Of a stretch of DNA of 64,000 nt, positions 35,437 through 47,600 are shown one piece after another (within the stretch, counting starts at the first letter, position 1; every line of letters starts with the position of its first letter). The translations under genes and the position numbers were made by a program. The stretch is taken from assembly GCA_030248215.1 (NCBI GenBank), contig JASANG010002946.1, positions 36,001 through 100,000 of the forward strand, read 5' to 3'. Below the pieces are notes generated by a model. The model ran no database searches. It was not told where the DNA came from and saw only the letters and a list, made by a program, of their open reading frames with translations. The stretch comes from Enoplolaimus lenunculus. Taxonomy: Eukaryota; Nematoda; Enoplea; Enoplida; Thoracostomopsidae.

Positions 35437-35827
35437 CAGGGTGCAACCGGAATTACAATTTACCGGAACCGGAACCGGAATTTGAAAATTTTACCGGAAC
35501 CGGAACCGGAAAGTGAAAAATGCATTTCACCAAAAATTTCATTTTAATCGTATTTTTTGCTCTATTATTTGTGAAATAACGTTAGTCGAACATAGATATT
35601 TATTTTATTTGTTGTATTTTAGATTTTCGTCGTCGACTGAAGTGAAATCCACCATCAATGGCTTATATTCGGAATACAAGTGGCTTTCTAAAGAGATTCT
35701 TAAAGATTAGCAAAGTTAAAAAAACGGCCAAATTATAACACCGGAATTTTTAAATCCGGTAAAAATTTACCGGAACCGGAACCGGAAGGTGAAAAAATGC
35801 CGGAACCGGAATTCCGGTTGCACCCTG
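35437..35827 (-). mobile_element. hAT-like MITE, CAGGGTGCAACCGGAATT family, inverted copy
   Basis: 391 bp with exact 8-bp duplication CTTATAAA. Reverse complement of the 3779 and 32515 copies. Confidence 0.92.
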
Positions 35828-36110
35828 CTTATAAACAGTTACGTAAGCATACTCTTATCATGAGTTACGTTCTATTTTATGTTCACTTATGTTTATCTTC
35901 GCAAACGCTATTGTATGTTTTCAATGGAAAATTTAGAATTAGGAGAATTGAAGTTATTTCTGGTTGCGATGCTGATTGCAGGTGTATATACAATCGGGAT
36001 CGTAACTTATCATCGTTTCTAACCTGTTTTATATGTAACCAATCTTGTTTCGACATTTACATGTTGTTTAGTTAAGTTTCGTAACAATAGGTACTAGGAT
36101 AGGTTGTGAC

Positions 36111-36464
36111 CAGGATACAACCTGAATTCCGGTTCCGCCATTTTTTTGACCTTTTGGTTCCGGTAAATTTTTACCGGAATTGGTCGGTGGAAATTAGGAT
36201 GTTTTACTATAAAATGACAATAAAAATTAAGTAGATTTAATTTGTATAGTATATAAACCTTGACAATCGCCGAAAGTAAACTATCGAAGGTAGATTACGC
36301 TTCTGTCGATTATGAAAATCTAAAATACAGCAGATAAAGTGAATAACTATCTCCTACTAGGATTATTTCACCAATAATATTGCAAAAAACAAAATTAAAA
36401 TAAAATGAACTTTTCAGTGGCATGTAGTATGGTTCCGGCAAATTTTAATTGCGGTTGCACATTG
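36111..36464 (+). mobile_element. Older copy of the CCGGTTCCGG hAT-like MITE
   Basis: CAGGATACAACCTGAATTCC at the left and GCGGTTGCACATTG at the right. Flanks GTTGTGAC and GTTGTGAT match at seven of eight bases. The interior is diverged and resembles 15630-15899. Confidence 0.75.
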
Positions 36465-36836
36465 GTTGTGATTTCTGAGCGCGTATATATTTATTATATA
36501 TGTACATACGTATATGTGTATATGTATATATGTGTCAGAAAGAAAAGACTACATAATAATCTTTCTTTTGTAAGTATTTCGCTCACGTGTCGATGTGTGC
36601 TTGCAGCCAGGTTCCGGGTTTTTGCGTTCGGTCGGTGTAGTCACAACCATTGATGCCTCATTTAAGCCTAAAACTCAAGTGCAATGAACAAATTGAAGAC
36701 ATAAAAGCCGACCAGCATTTTTTTAAATAAAATGGATAAATTTGGCATTTTACGTGTGTTTTTGGATAGTTCGCTTTTGCTGTGCATTCCTCATCACAGT
36801 CATAATATTGATGTATCTATGTTCTATTGACAAACA

Positions 36837-37015
36837 GGCCCGTGTTACTTTAAGGGGCGTCCAGGTTTCCGGTGAGTCCATAAAAGAGTAGGTTTAGATT
36901 CTAGATTACATTTTTTTGCTTAGGCTTAGGCTTAGGAACACATTTTTGCAACGCTTAGGCTTAGGTTTAGGAATACGCTTAATCTACTGTTACGCGCCTT
37001 AAAGTAACATTGGCC
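36837..37015 (+). mobile_element. GGCC-end MITE (GTTACTTTAAGGGGCG type) with TTAGGC array
   Basis: Ends GGCCCGTGTTACTTTAAGG and CCTTAAAGTAACATTGGCC. Flanks GACAAACA and GACAAAAA. Contains runs of CTTAGG hexamers. Confidence 0.88.
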
Positions 37016-37927
37016 GACAAAAATGTGTTTAATTGATTTCAAAATTCTCGTAGTTCAGTATCCTTTTATCTGTTGTGCGCATTACGCTATTGCCAGCTGA
37101 TGATAAGTCTGTGTAACATTTGAGCGTAGTAAATTTTGTAAAGTTTAACCAATTCCATATATTGTATGCCGGAAAATTATTTCATTTTGCGCTATTTACG
37201 TTTGTGTATCTACTACGCACAAGTACGCTTGTTTGATGAAATTTATTGCTAACTGGTGATAGCTGCTATAGTCGCTTGAAAATAATATGTACCTAAGTTT
37301 GTGCGAAACTTCAGTTTTGTTTACTGGTGGTGGTGCGCTTGCTTGTTTGAGCTAAGACGTCGGGTTTATACAACTGAAAAATATCGTTAATAAGTCTAAG
37401 CGTATGTATCTGGTTTTAAATCCAATTAAGGTAAATTTAAAAGCATACGTGCGCGTTGTTTTAGTGTTTACTGACGAAAATTTGTGAAAATTCAAGATAT
37501 TATTTCGAAATCAGAAATGTTGTTAATGTAATATTTTCTAAAATGTATGCTATTGCTGCTAGGGTTTATTTTGTTTGGCATGGTAGGCTACAGAAACAAG
37601 GTGTTTTATATACAAGTTGTGTCGACAGAGTTGAAGCAAGTTTTGCTTAGAAAAGAAACGAGTGTGCCAGTTATTATTTTTTGCAGCATAATTGCTATTA
37701 TTAGTGATGTACTCTGTATGCATTATTGGACTCTCAGATTTAAGGTCGTGCACGTTGTCGGCTTGTGGGGGGGAGGTAGAAATTATAAGCGATTACTACA
37801 TATGTCCTAGCAGGCAACAATTTTTCTACATATATTAGGTTTGTCAGTATATTATGTTTTTCAGCTCGCAAATTTGGCATTGTTGTGGCAAATCGTCTGC
37901 TGCAGATATGAAAACCGATATTAATAA

Positions 37928-38131
37928 CACTGCAAAAAATAGTGAGTCAAATTGACTCTCTCGAAATAGGCTTTTCCAGACTACACAAACAGAGTCAAAA
38001 TTCGACTCCGACTCATTGAATCGCTCAAGGAGTCGAATTTAACTCTGGCGGAGTCGAATTTGACTCAGGTTGTGTAGTCGGGAAAAGCCTATTTCGGAGA
38101 GAGTCAATTTTACTCAACATTTTTTACAGTG
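37928..38131. mobile_element. Near-perfect 204-bp palindromic MITE
   Basis: Ends CACTGCAAAAAATAGTGAG and its inverted match at CACTGTAAAAAATGTTGAG. The two arms pair along nearly their full length (GACTCTCTCGAAATAGGC against its complement), leaving a short central loop around GACTCATTGAATCGC. No target duplication is clear. Confidence 0.8.
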
Positions 38132-38244
38132 AATGTGGAAATTCCGAATACAGATTCTGTATTATAGGCGTTTTGAATTTGATTTGAATGTGTGTGCAAT
38201 TCTCGTGTCAGGAAATTTTACGGTATAAAGAATGAAAGATATGG

Positions 38245-38378
38245 CCAATGCATAAGAGATTCGTTACAGTAGTATAAGCAAGCGTATTCCTAAGCCTAAG
38301 CCTAAACCTAAGCTAAAATTTAGTCAAAAGCTTAAGTTTACCCTATTCCAGTTCTTCAGAAAAACGTCCTGGCCCAGT
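38245..38378 (-). repeat. Decayed GGCC-end MITE fragment with TTAGGC array
   Basis: CCTAAGCCTAAGCCTAAACC array with AGTTTACCCTATTCCAG and AAAAACGTCCTGGCCCA, matching the GTATAGAACAGGG type in inverted order. Confidence 0.55.
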
Positions 38379-38925
38379 GCTTTTTTTCAGTGAATAATAC
38401 AGTTCGATTGCTTAAAAATTTTCAGCTAATTTTGGTTAGCTTTTCGGTTTTGTATTAATTTTTTGACACAAAGCAAACTTTAAGCTTCGGATCAATTAAC
38501 TTTACATTTGAAACTGTCGTCCAGTTTTGTGGTATCATTTCTTGTTGTAAATCTTGTACTTAATTAACAAAGCATAATACTGATTGCGAATTATGATTTA
38601 TAATGGAGTTATTTTCGTATAAATAGTGTTGCTTTTGTGTTTGAGCGATAGAAAATGGGGAGGTTTATTATATCAGTTGAATTTTGAGCGTTTCTCGGAT
38701 TAGCGGCATGGACCGGAGTAGGTACAAGCTTTTACTGTAAGTACAAAAAGACGGGGGAAATATATGCTTCACTTCTTTTGACTTTCGGGTCGTTGTAAAA
38801 AAGAAGGTACTGGTTGTTTTTCCGCGAGACTGCAATGAGTAGCTTAAGTTTTATCCAGGGTAGCTTAGTACAATTTCTAACAAAAATTATCAAAATTTAG
38901 CAAAAAATAAGCAATATTAAAATGT

Positions 38926-39781
38926 GGCCCATGTAAAGATCAGGGGCGGAACGTTTTTCTGTGGAGCTGCAATAGCATAATGCGGGGTTCACGTTATAAC
39001 CGGGGCAGGCAAACACGGTTTGTCCCATGTTGATTCGACGTCAACGTTAAAATTTGGGTCCTTATATCGGGTCAACAGACAAGTCGAAAGTCATGACCTC
39101 AGCTTACAAACCACCGCTCTCAAATGATCTATGTGTACAAGCGACGGTATGTCACGTGATACTGCAGGACATTTATGCGAATATCATATGATATTCCAAA
39201 ATTTCAACGAATATCATATGATATTCGGCGAGACAGTGTAACCTTTGGGTACTAATAAATGAATGAAAAGTTGGACGGCAGAGACACAAACGGGCTTTAA
39301 ATACCAAATACATGCCTGCAAATCGTTTCCGACACAAAATCGCTTAGAACCACAGCTTCAAAATTCAAAAATTCAAATTCTAGTATCATATGATTTTCAA
39401 CAGGACAATTTGGGTATGTTACCTCTACTATGCAGAAATTTGAAAATATACCATATGATATTCGCAGACAATACCTCGAATATCATATGATATTGAAGGA
39501 CAAAACGTGACCTACACATGATATTAGCAGACACATACGAATTTTTTAATACTATATGGGGTCTACAAGCAGACAAAATACGACTCAATGGTCTAATAGG
39601 GACAAAACGTGTCCTAAACTGCCCCGGTGATAACGTGAACCCCGCATAAGCTTAACTTAAGACTATTTTTTGCTTGGCTTATTCTTAGGATTAGGAATAT
39701 GCTCATTTTTAGGCTTAGATTTTGGCATAGGAATATACTTATAATACTGTTATTATAAACCCCTGTTCTTTACATTGAATC
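38926..39781 (+). mobile_element. GGCC-end MITE (GTAAAGATCAGGGGCGG type) carrying a nested element
   Basis: Left end GGCCCATGTAAAGATCAGGG; right end CCCTGTTCTTTACATTGAATC. Subtracting the 666-bp insertion and its TAA duplication leaves about 187 bp colinear with 61929-62103 and 45629-45848. Confidence 0.85.
38981..39646 (-). mobile_element. TAA-target foldback element with CATATG palindromes (copy 2)
   Basis: Termini TGCGGGGTTCACGTTATAAC and its inverted form. The exact TAA duplication at 38978-38980 and 39647-39649 is confirmed by the empty site in the sister MITE at 61929, which reads GCAATAGAGTAAGCTTA. Palindromes lie at about 39151, 39180, 39210, 39381, 39448 and 39478. Confidence 0.88.
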
Positions 39782-39986
39782 AAAATTTTCACAACACCGA
39801 ACAGATATGTGCCAAAATTAGCAAATTACTACAGCATCATTTTAAATACATATTTTCGCCTCACCTCCGGCTCTGGCAAACTTTCCTGACCTCCGACTAT
39901 AAAATTGTTCTTGAAATAATCAAGATATATAGATAACTACCTGCTGAAAATTTTTATCACAATAAAAAGAATTCCATATTCCCAAA

Positions 39987-40360
39987 ATTAGCGACCCGAA
40001 CAAGAGGGGTCCATGATACTGAATTGGCCTCTTCACATAGAGATTACCCACCCGGTTATTTGGCGATGGACTGTTATTTATTTCTAACCCGCCCTACGCC
40101 ACCCTTGGTTCTAATATATATCTGGTATTGCAACTATATTGCAAGGTTTAAAAATGTACTTTCAAAACTTAAGTATGCTTTAAAGTTTCGAACCCAACTT
40201 TATTTGGACCTCGAATCATTTATGCACTACAATTAGTACATTTATGGACTCTAATAAGGGTTTTAGGGACTCTATCCCCTTACGGACTTCTATTGATTGG
40301 GACTCAAAATATGGATCCCCCTTATTACCCCACTTCTCTTATTCGGGTTATTTAGCACCA
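39987..40360 (+). repeat. Dispersed element with GTGACCCGAATAAGAGG inverted ends (copy 1)
   Basis: Starts GCGACCCGAACAAGAGGGG and ends CTCTTATTCGGGTTATTTAG. GGACTCTAATAAGGGTTTTA and ATTGATTGGGACTCAAAAT recur in the same order at 63533-63970. A short fragment lies near 49340-49430. Confidence 0.65.
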
Positions 40361-40362
40361 CC

Positions 40363-41143
40363 CAGAGTTGGACGTTACCCACGGGTAATCGCGGGTCGGG
40401 TAATGAATTTCAGATTTCAGCCGCGGGTATAAATTTGTATCAAGCGGGTAAAAAATTGGCAGTTCTTACCCGCGCCAACTTTTTATGTTTTAATGTGCAA
40501 AACATACGCTAGTAAATACTTCGTTAGTCAGTGAGCGTTGAAAACCGAAGTTTGTTACATTCTAAAGCTACAAATTGTAAAGTTTGTGGAAGCTATTTAA
40601 TTTCAGCGATTATTAAACAATCATAGGTTTTAATGTCTTCGTCATTAGATTAATTTATGTTTCATTTCGAACAATTGCAGCCTATCTGTAACGAGAAATT
40701 GTTGAACGTAAAAATAACAGAATTTCCGATATTTCTATAAAACGGAAACGGACACCGATTTTTACCGCAAATATATAAAGCGGGGTTGTGATGCCATCAT
40801 TCAGCTAATGAGGGGACGTGAAGTACTTGAGTAAGCTTCCAGATGTTACGTAACGTGATATGAACTGTTTTACTTCTGGTCAGATGCTGTGCAATGTTAT
40901 ACCGGTGCTTCATTTAGTTGGGTTTCAAATTTTGTTGTGTCCAGTAAATTTTGGGTAAAATTCGTTGGAGCTATAAATGTAAAACTTCATTAAAGTGCAA
41001 ATCACCAGCAATCTTTAAAATTCTGGTTTAACTTCAGTCGTGGATAAAAGGTGGGTCGCGGGTATAACCGCGGGTAAGAAATTTATAGTTGCTTGGGTAA
41101 AGCGCGGGTCGGGTAAAAAAATCTTTACCCACTTCCAACTCTG
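40363..41143. mobile_element. 781-bp hAT-like element with CAGAGTTGGA ends
   Basis: CAGAGTTGGACGTTACCC and its inverted match end the element. The exact 8-bp duplication GCACCACC lies at 40355-40362 and 41144-41151. Subterminal CGCGGGTCGGGTAA repeats. No coding capacity for a transposase. Confidence 0.9.
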
Positions 41144-41227
41144 GCACCACCGCAAGAACTCTTACCCACTCTGTTATATAACAATTCCTGATTACTTGTT
41201 TGGCTACCAATTCTATCGCAAAAATCA

Positions 41228-41689
41228 TCATTTTCTGCCTCGACTTGCATAAAATCCACTATTACCAGGTCGATAATAGCTTCCTCCGGTCACTACCGGA
41301 CATTGACTGGTTTGACATTGTCCGGATTCATATCCGGATCCGGGACAAGCGTTTGAAGAACCTCCGGTTCCACCAATGCAGTTCCGGGTCCGAGTGCGAA
41401 CGCCTTGGCCACAAGTTGAGGTACACGCGTTCCAATAGCCCCATTGGCTCCATTGTGCTGGAGGTATACACCCTCCCTGACCGTAATAATTTCCGCCGCC
41501 AGTTGGCGACGGACCTGAACACTGTTTAGTCATACGCGACGTTCCAGGGCATGCGCCGCTCACGCTACATTGCCGAGACCGTATGTGGACACCGCCTGGC
41601 CCGCATGTTACTGAGCAAGTACCCCATGGACCCCATTGGCTCCACGTGGCACAAGGACCGAGCTGGCATTGTCTTGATTCGGTTTGAGG
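41228..41689 (-). CDS. TSR-protein exon 7: TSR 5 and 6 and stop
   Basis: 153 codons from PQTESRQCQLGPC (closing TSR 4), through ATWSQWGPWGTCSVTCGPGG and PAQWSQWGYWNACTSTCGQG, to QTSQC, a Gly/Tyr tail and TGA. The acceptor is CTGTTTTAG. Confidence 0.95.
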   Translation of the reverse strand, partial: PQTESRQCQLGPCATWSQWGPWGTCSVTCGPGGVHIRSRQCSVSGACPGTSRMTKQCSGPSPTGGGNYYGQGGCIPPAQWSQWGYWNACTSTCGQGVRTRTRNCIGGTGGSSNACPGSGYESGQCQTSQCPVVTGGSYYRPGNSGFYASRGRK

Positions 41690-44600
41690 CTAAAACAGTT
41701 TTACGATACCAATTACGGGATTTGAAGGCGTGATATTTTGTTGGTTTACTGAAATATTTTTTGCTTTTTCTATATCTTATCAAACAAGCAAACTGTTGCA
41801 AAATCATAACTTACTCATTAGAATGGTTTGGTCTTAATACTTCTACTCCAAGGTGTATAAAAAAAGTCATATTAATTCTGAGTATTGAATTCCACGGCGC
41901 GTTTGGTTTATAATCTTACATATAAACGTATGCCAACAACTAATAGGTGGTCACGGCAATTATATTATCGGTTATACTAATGTGTAAAAGTTCATACGGT
42001 TCCAGCATTCAACGGCATAAATGGTGCCACTCGTCCAACCCTACCAAATGTCGTTCTTTGTGACCAGCTGGGGAAAATTATTATATATACCGCAAATGCA
42101 TTAAGCTCGCATGACTCAAAAACCATTACACCCTCGATGCTAGTAAAAAACAATCATACCTGCCCACCGGAACCAGTTCCGCCATAACGTCCTCCTCCTC
42201 CTCCGGACGAAGATCCACAGTTCCGGGTCCGGGTTTGTTGGCCTTGACCACACGACGGCAGGCATTGGCTCCACGCTGACCATTCACTACAGCATGGCCC
42301 TAATTGACATTGTCGGGACTGCGAGTAATCACCTTTAATTTTTCCATATTTTGTAAAGCAACAATTTGCTAAATTTGTAAACTAAGAACAATTTCTTGTG
42401 GTCAGGAATAAAATGTGGCAAACTTGAAGTATTTTAAGCTTTAATTCTTTTTGTGTTACTATTTGGTTAAATTTTAGGCAATGTAGCTACTCAGTAAAAA
42501 CACTCTGCTTAAAATACTTCAGTTATATTTTACTAACTTTTTTAAGTATAAGTGTACTAAATATTGAGTAAATCTTTGCTTAAAATAATGTAAATAAGTA
42601 AAATTGCTGCTCTCATTTCATGATTAATTAAATATAAAGCTAATAATTTTGTGTTTGCTTAAAATTAAGTAAAAGTTTGCCAAGCACCACTGTAAGTAAA
42701 ACCGACACGTAATTCGGCAACAGTTTTACTTAATTTTAAGTATATTTATAGTGAGTACTCTAGTTACCCGAATAAGGGTGGCGTCATATTTACTTGCTAG
42801 TTTACGATGACAAGAGGAAAGTTTTGGGTAAAGCAGTTAAGTCATCAGAATGGAATAAGTCAAAGGTGAGGTCCAAACACTAGCGGATTCAGCAGGGAGC
42901 GCGTACGCCCCCCGTCAGAAAATTTTTTGTGATTTAAAAATTTCAGATATATATCATACAGTAAAAATTGCGTTTCAAAACTTTTGCCGGCTGCGCGGTC
43001 AAAAATATCTGCATCCGCCGCTGGGTCCAAAACAGAAGATTTTGGTTCAAAAATAAATAGCAGCCCGTAAAACGACAACACAGGGGGTCTACTGTAGACG
43101 GAAAATAAATATGAGACCACCCTGTTATTAAGTGTTGTTTCACTACAAGTTTGAAAATCATAAATAAACGTCTACGACTATATAATCATAGGGACACGGT
43201 AGTGTCACTATTATATGTTTCTTCCAAAAGTGTTCACGTCTCTCTTATGTTTCTATCAAAAGACTATTATTTCTACTATTCTGTTTTGGTGGTATTTATA
43301 TAAAAACGTATGTCATTCAAGATCATGGCAATCGGTGTTCATGCGCTATATTTAAAGAAAAAATTGTCGAAGTATTAAACGTAAACGTTTTCATAAGAAT
43401 CGGAAGCGCAAAGTGTCGCCTTCGTATTTGGATTCAAATCTTGTCGCAAGGTGTTCTACAGAATCGTAGATTGTAACAATCCAATTTTTATGTGCTACAT
43501 AAGTTATCTCAACCATATACGTTAAGCTATTTATTTAACGAAAATACTATTGTTTAGTACGTATATATGCGAAACTGTTAAGTGGACAATTACGAAAAAC
43601 ATTAGCTTATATATGATTACAAATTAGTAACATAGCTCGTTTTTATGTGTTTTTTTGCCAAGGCGCGTTTTTGAAAACGTAGACGTAACCTCAAGTTGTC
43701 GAAAACTGTTTATTTACGAGCTAGAACCTTATGGCTGCAAAGCTTTTCATTCAAAGTGGTGGTCCCTTAAAGTTTAACATTTTATTATATAAAACATACA
43801 AACCTTCTCCAAATTTGTGCAACGAATAACATTAGTAAAGCTAATATTTTGCGAATATGTGAATGATAGAGACTCTTTATAAATCTGTGCGTGTTTTAAT
43901 AATTTTTTGGTCATCTCTTGAATCGTTAGCCATGCAAATATGAAAATAGTACCGTTGAACACGGCTCGTCGAGATCTGTGTGACGCCGTGGTGGATGCAG
44001 AAATTTCAAAAGGATCGGTCGCTCAACGTATAATAGTGTAAAAAAGACGAGAGCGAAGTCGAACGCTAATTGAATCCTGAATCTTAATGCAAAACCTTTC
44101 TCTTGATTCAAGTTGTGGTGGTTCAGGCCGGAGTGGCACCCACTGCATCCGCCAGTGGTATGAGAGACACTTTTTATTTAATTCGTAGTAGGTGTCTAGA
44201 TTTTACATTCGCGTGGGTTTTTTTCTAAACCTAGATTTACATTTGAGCTCAAAGTTTACGCGTAAAGTACAGATATCAGTTTTGATTTACTGCTCGTTGT
44301 ATTATTGGTAGCGCCAAGTTGAGCACTGAAATGTCCAAAACTCGGTTTAGAATATTTGAAGAAATTTTGACGTGCAAAATAAACACCATTAATTTAATAA
44401 GGTTCCCAAAGCAAGCAGTCTCTTTCAAAGCTGACGCTCGAACACAGCGGGCTCTCATTATGGTATGAACCGGCCCGGATTTTTCAGGCCCACGCCCAGC
44501 CGCCTTAGTTTTTCGTTTTCGAAAAGAAAACCAGAATAAGTTACAAAGCAAACCTTATAGTTGCGGATTCGTAGTTTTGACTGGGGATGGAATTGCATTA

Positions 44601-47600
44601 TTAGAATTTCTTGTACAATTAAGACGAAATGAACAAAAGTGTGTTTCAAGCAATTTTCCACGTCCGCATGTTGATGCAAATGCGTATTCAGCATGTTTCA
44701 CAAAATATTTGTTGCAGCCATATTTTTAAATGCTGCGCATTCCAATTATATATTTAACGCAATTCATGTGTGCAATACAAAATTGAAGGTATCGGAATCA
44801 GTATTCTTCTAAAATACCGATTACAATACCGATACCGATGTATTGGTTCTACACTACTATGCAGCATAAAATCAGATTTGACTAGAGCAAGTACTTATCA
44901 ATTGTATTGATTTTCTATTTGAATTCAAACAATTTATATGAATTAAACTATATTAGCATTATAAATAGAGCGAGTTACCTAATAAATAAAATGAAGTTAG
45001 GAAAGCGCGACTTTTGTGATTGTGAAAATGCAGTTTTTAATTTTCATGGAAGTATAGCTTAACAGTTCTAAAACAATTATAACGTGAGTATATATGACTT
45101 TAAATTTGAATATTTTCGCACTTAAGGTAAATTTACATCAAATTTCTTCCTAAAGCTTGGTAACTAGAATGAAAAGTGCCCCGATGTGGCCATAGAAAAT
45201 AATATGTTTCGGGTAGTAAGATTTTTAGTTCAATACCGCGAGTATTACAATTTCCATGCATGCGTATAAAGTTTTAAAACTAGATTAATTTGATGCCAAT
45301 CAGCGTCCTCCCGAAACACGACACAACAATACGATAGAATTAATAAAAGTTAAATCATTGAGTTGATTGACTGCGTAACGGAAACATATCCGCAACTTTT
45401 TCGGAGAAAAGTCACAATAGATAGTAAAATGTCCCGACGAGGCTATAGAAAACGATAACGCATCAAGTTTTGGAGCTGTATAAATTTTGTACCGTACAGT
45501 GTCCTCTCCATACTTGGCTAAACGGTACCCAGATTTTAAACTTTTAAAACATTAAAATATTTGAGTGAGTACGTAGAGAAACAATATTTGCAACTTTGCT
45601 GACGAAATCTGCGTTGTATTCCAATGACGGCCAATGTAAAGATCAGGGACGGAACGTTTTTCTGCGGGACTAGAATAAAATAAGCTAAAGGTTTAGATTA
45701 ATTTTTTGCTTGGCTTAGGCTTCGGATTATGCTCATTCTTACGCTTAGGTTTGGGCTTAGGAATATGCTCATGCTAACGCTTATGCTTAGACTTAGGATT
45801 AGGAATATGCTTATAATACTGATTCGCTCCTGTTCTTTACATTGAGCCAATTGACGAACAAACACGTTTTTAATATTGGGTCACCAGCATTTTACGCTTA
45901 ATTTCTACTTATATACTCTTTTTAAAACCCAAAATTTTTCTGCATATATTCGAAACTTCAGTTTACTATGTGCAAGAAACTAATGTCACGAGTGTGTACT
46001 CAAATTTTTACATCAACCATAATTCCTCATTTATATTCTAGTATTTATTTCTTGTTTTAATATTTCGAAACAGTGGATCACATGTCTATTTGGCCTCTGT
46101 CAGAGAAAGTTGCGGATATGTTTCCGTTACGCAGTCAATCAAACTCAATGATTTAACTTTTATTAATTCTATAGTATTGTTGTGTCGTGTTTCGGGAGGA
46201 CGCTGATTGGCATCAAATTAATCTAGTTTTAAAACTTTATACGCATGCATGGAAATTGTAATACTAGCGGTATTGAACTAAAAATCTTACTACCCGAAAC
46301 ATATTATTTTCTATGGCCACATCGGGGCACTTTTCATTCTAGTATATTTGTGTCGTTAGTTTATGTGAAACCGTTGGAATATATTTATTTACTTAAATTG
46401 TGTTTCAGACAGTTTAAAGATCTTCAGAATATCCTGTGACTATAAATATTTCGGCCAATGCTACGTTTTAAGGGGCGTAACAGTAGATTAAGCGTATTCC
46501 TAATCCTAAAAGCCTAAGCCTAAGCGTTGAAAAAATGTGTTCCTAAGCCTAAGCCTAAGCCTAAGCAAGAAATGTAATCTAGAATCTAAACCTACTGTTT
46601 TATGGATACACCAGAAACCTGGAAGCCCCATAAAGTAACATGGGCCAATATTTCAAACCAAAAACACATCCCACGCTCGATGGAACTTCAGCTTTAGACA
46701 CAGAATGTGCCCAATTGCATACTCTTAACGTGTAGCAACACTAATAAGTCTTGCTCCACGCACAAAACTTAACCTTGACACCCGGAAGTTGAACATTTCC
46801 GGTATCTATGAATAGTTCCCGTGCCACAGGTAACACTACATTGGCCCCATCCTTGCCAATTGGTCCATTGAGGACATGGAACGTTTGGACACGTTGATGT
46901 TTGCCGATATGAATTGCCTGCGCAATTGTTGCCACCTCTAACTGATACACATTTACGTGTACGATACCTAAAAACAAACACGGAGTATTATTATCACGTA
47001 CCTACACTTTGAGCTGACTTGTACATATCAAACCGTATGCAGCCATCGGCCCTTGTTACATTAAGGGGTGGCCCATGCTACCTTAAGGGGTGGTCCATGT
47101 TACCTTAAGGAGTGGCTCATGTTACCGTAAGGGGTGGCCCATGTTACCTTAAGGGGTGGCCCTTGTACCTTAAGGGGTGGCTCATGTTACCTTAACGGGT
47201 GGCCCATGTTACCTTAAGGGTGGCCATGTTACCTTAATAAGGGGTGGCCCATGTTACCTTTGGGGTGGCCCATGTTACCTTAAGAGGTGACCCATGTTAC
47301 CTTAAGGGGTGGCCCATGTTACGTTAAGGGGTGGCCCTTGTTACCTTAAGGGGTGGCTCATGTTACCTTAACGGGTGGCCCATGTTACCTCAAGAGTGGC
47401 CCATGTTACCTTAATAAGGGGTGGCCCATGTTACCTTAAGGGGTGGCCCATGTTACTTTAAGGGGCGTCCAGGTTTTTCGTGGGTCTATAAAATAGTAGG
47501 TTTAGATTGTAGATTACATTTTTTGCTTAAGCGTAGGCTTAGGCTTAGGAACTTATTCATTCAACGCGTACCTAGACTAGGTTTTTAGGCTTAGCAATAC

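Noticed and set aside
41551-41733. Plus-strand ORF opposite the last TSR exon.
   Set aside because: The minus strand encodes two clear TSRs in phase with the other exons.
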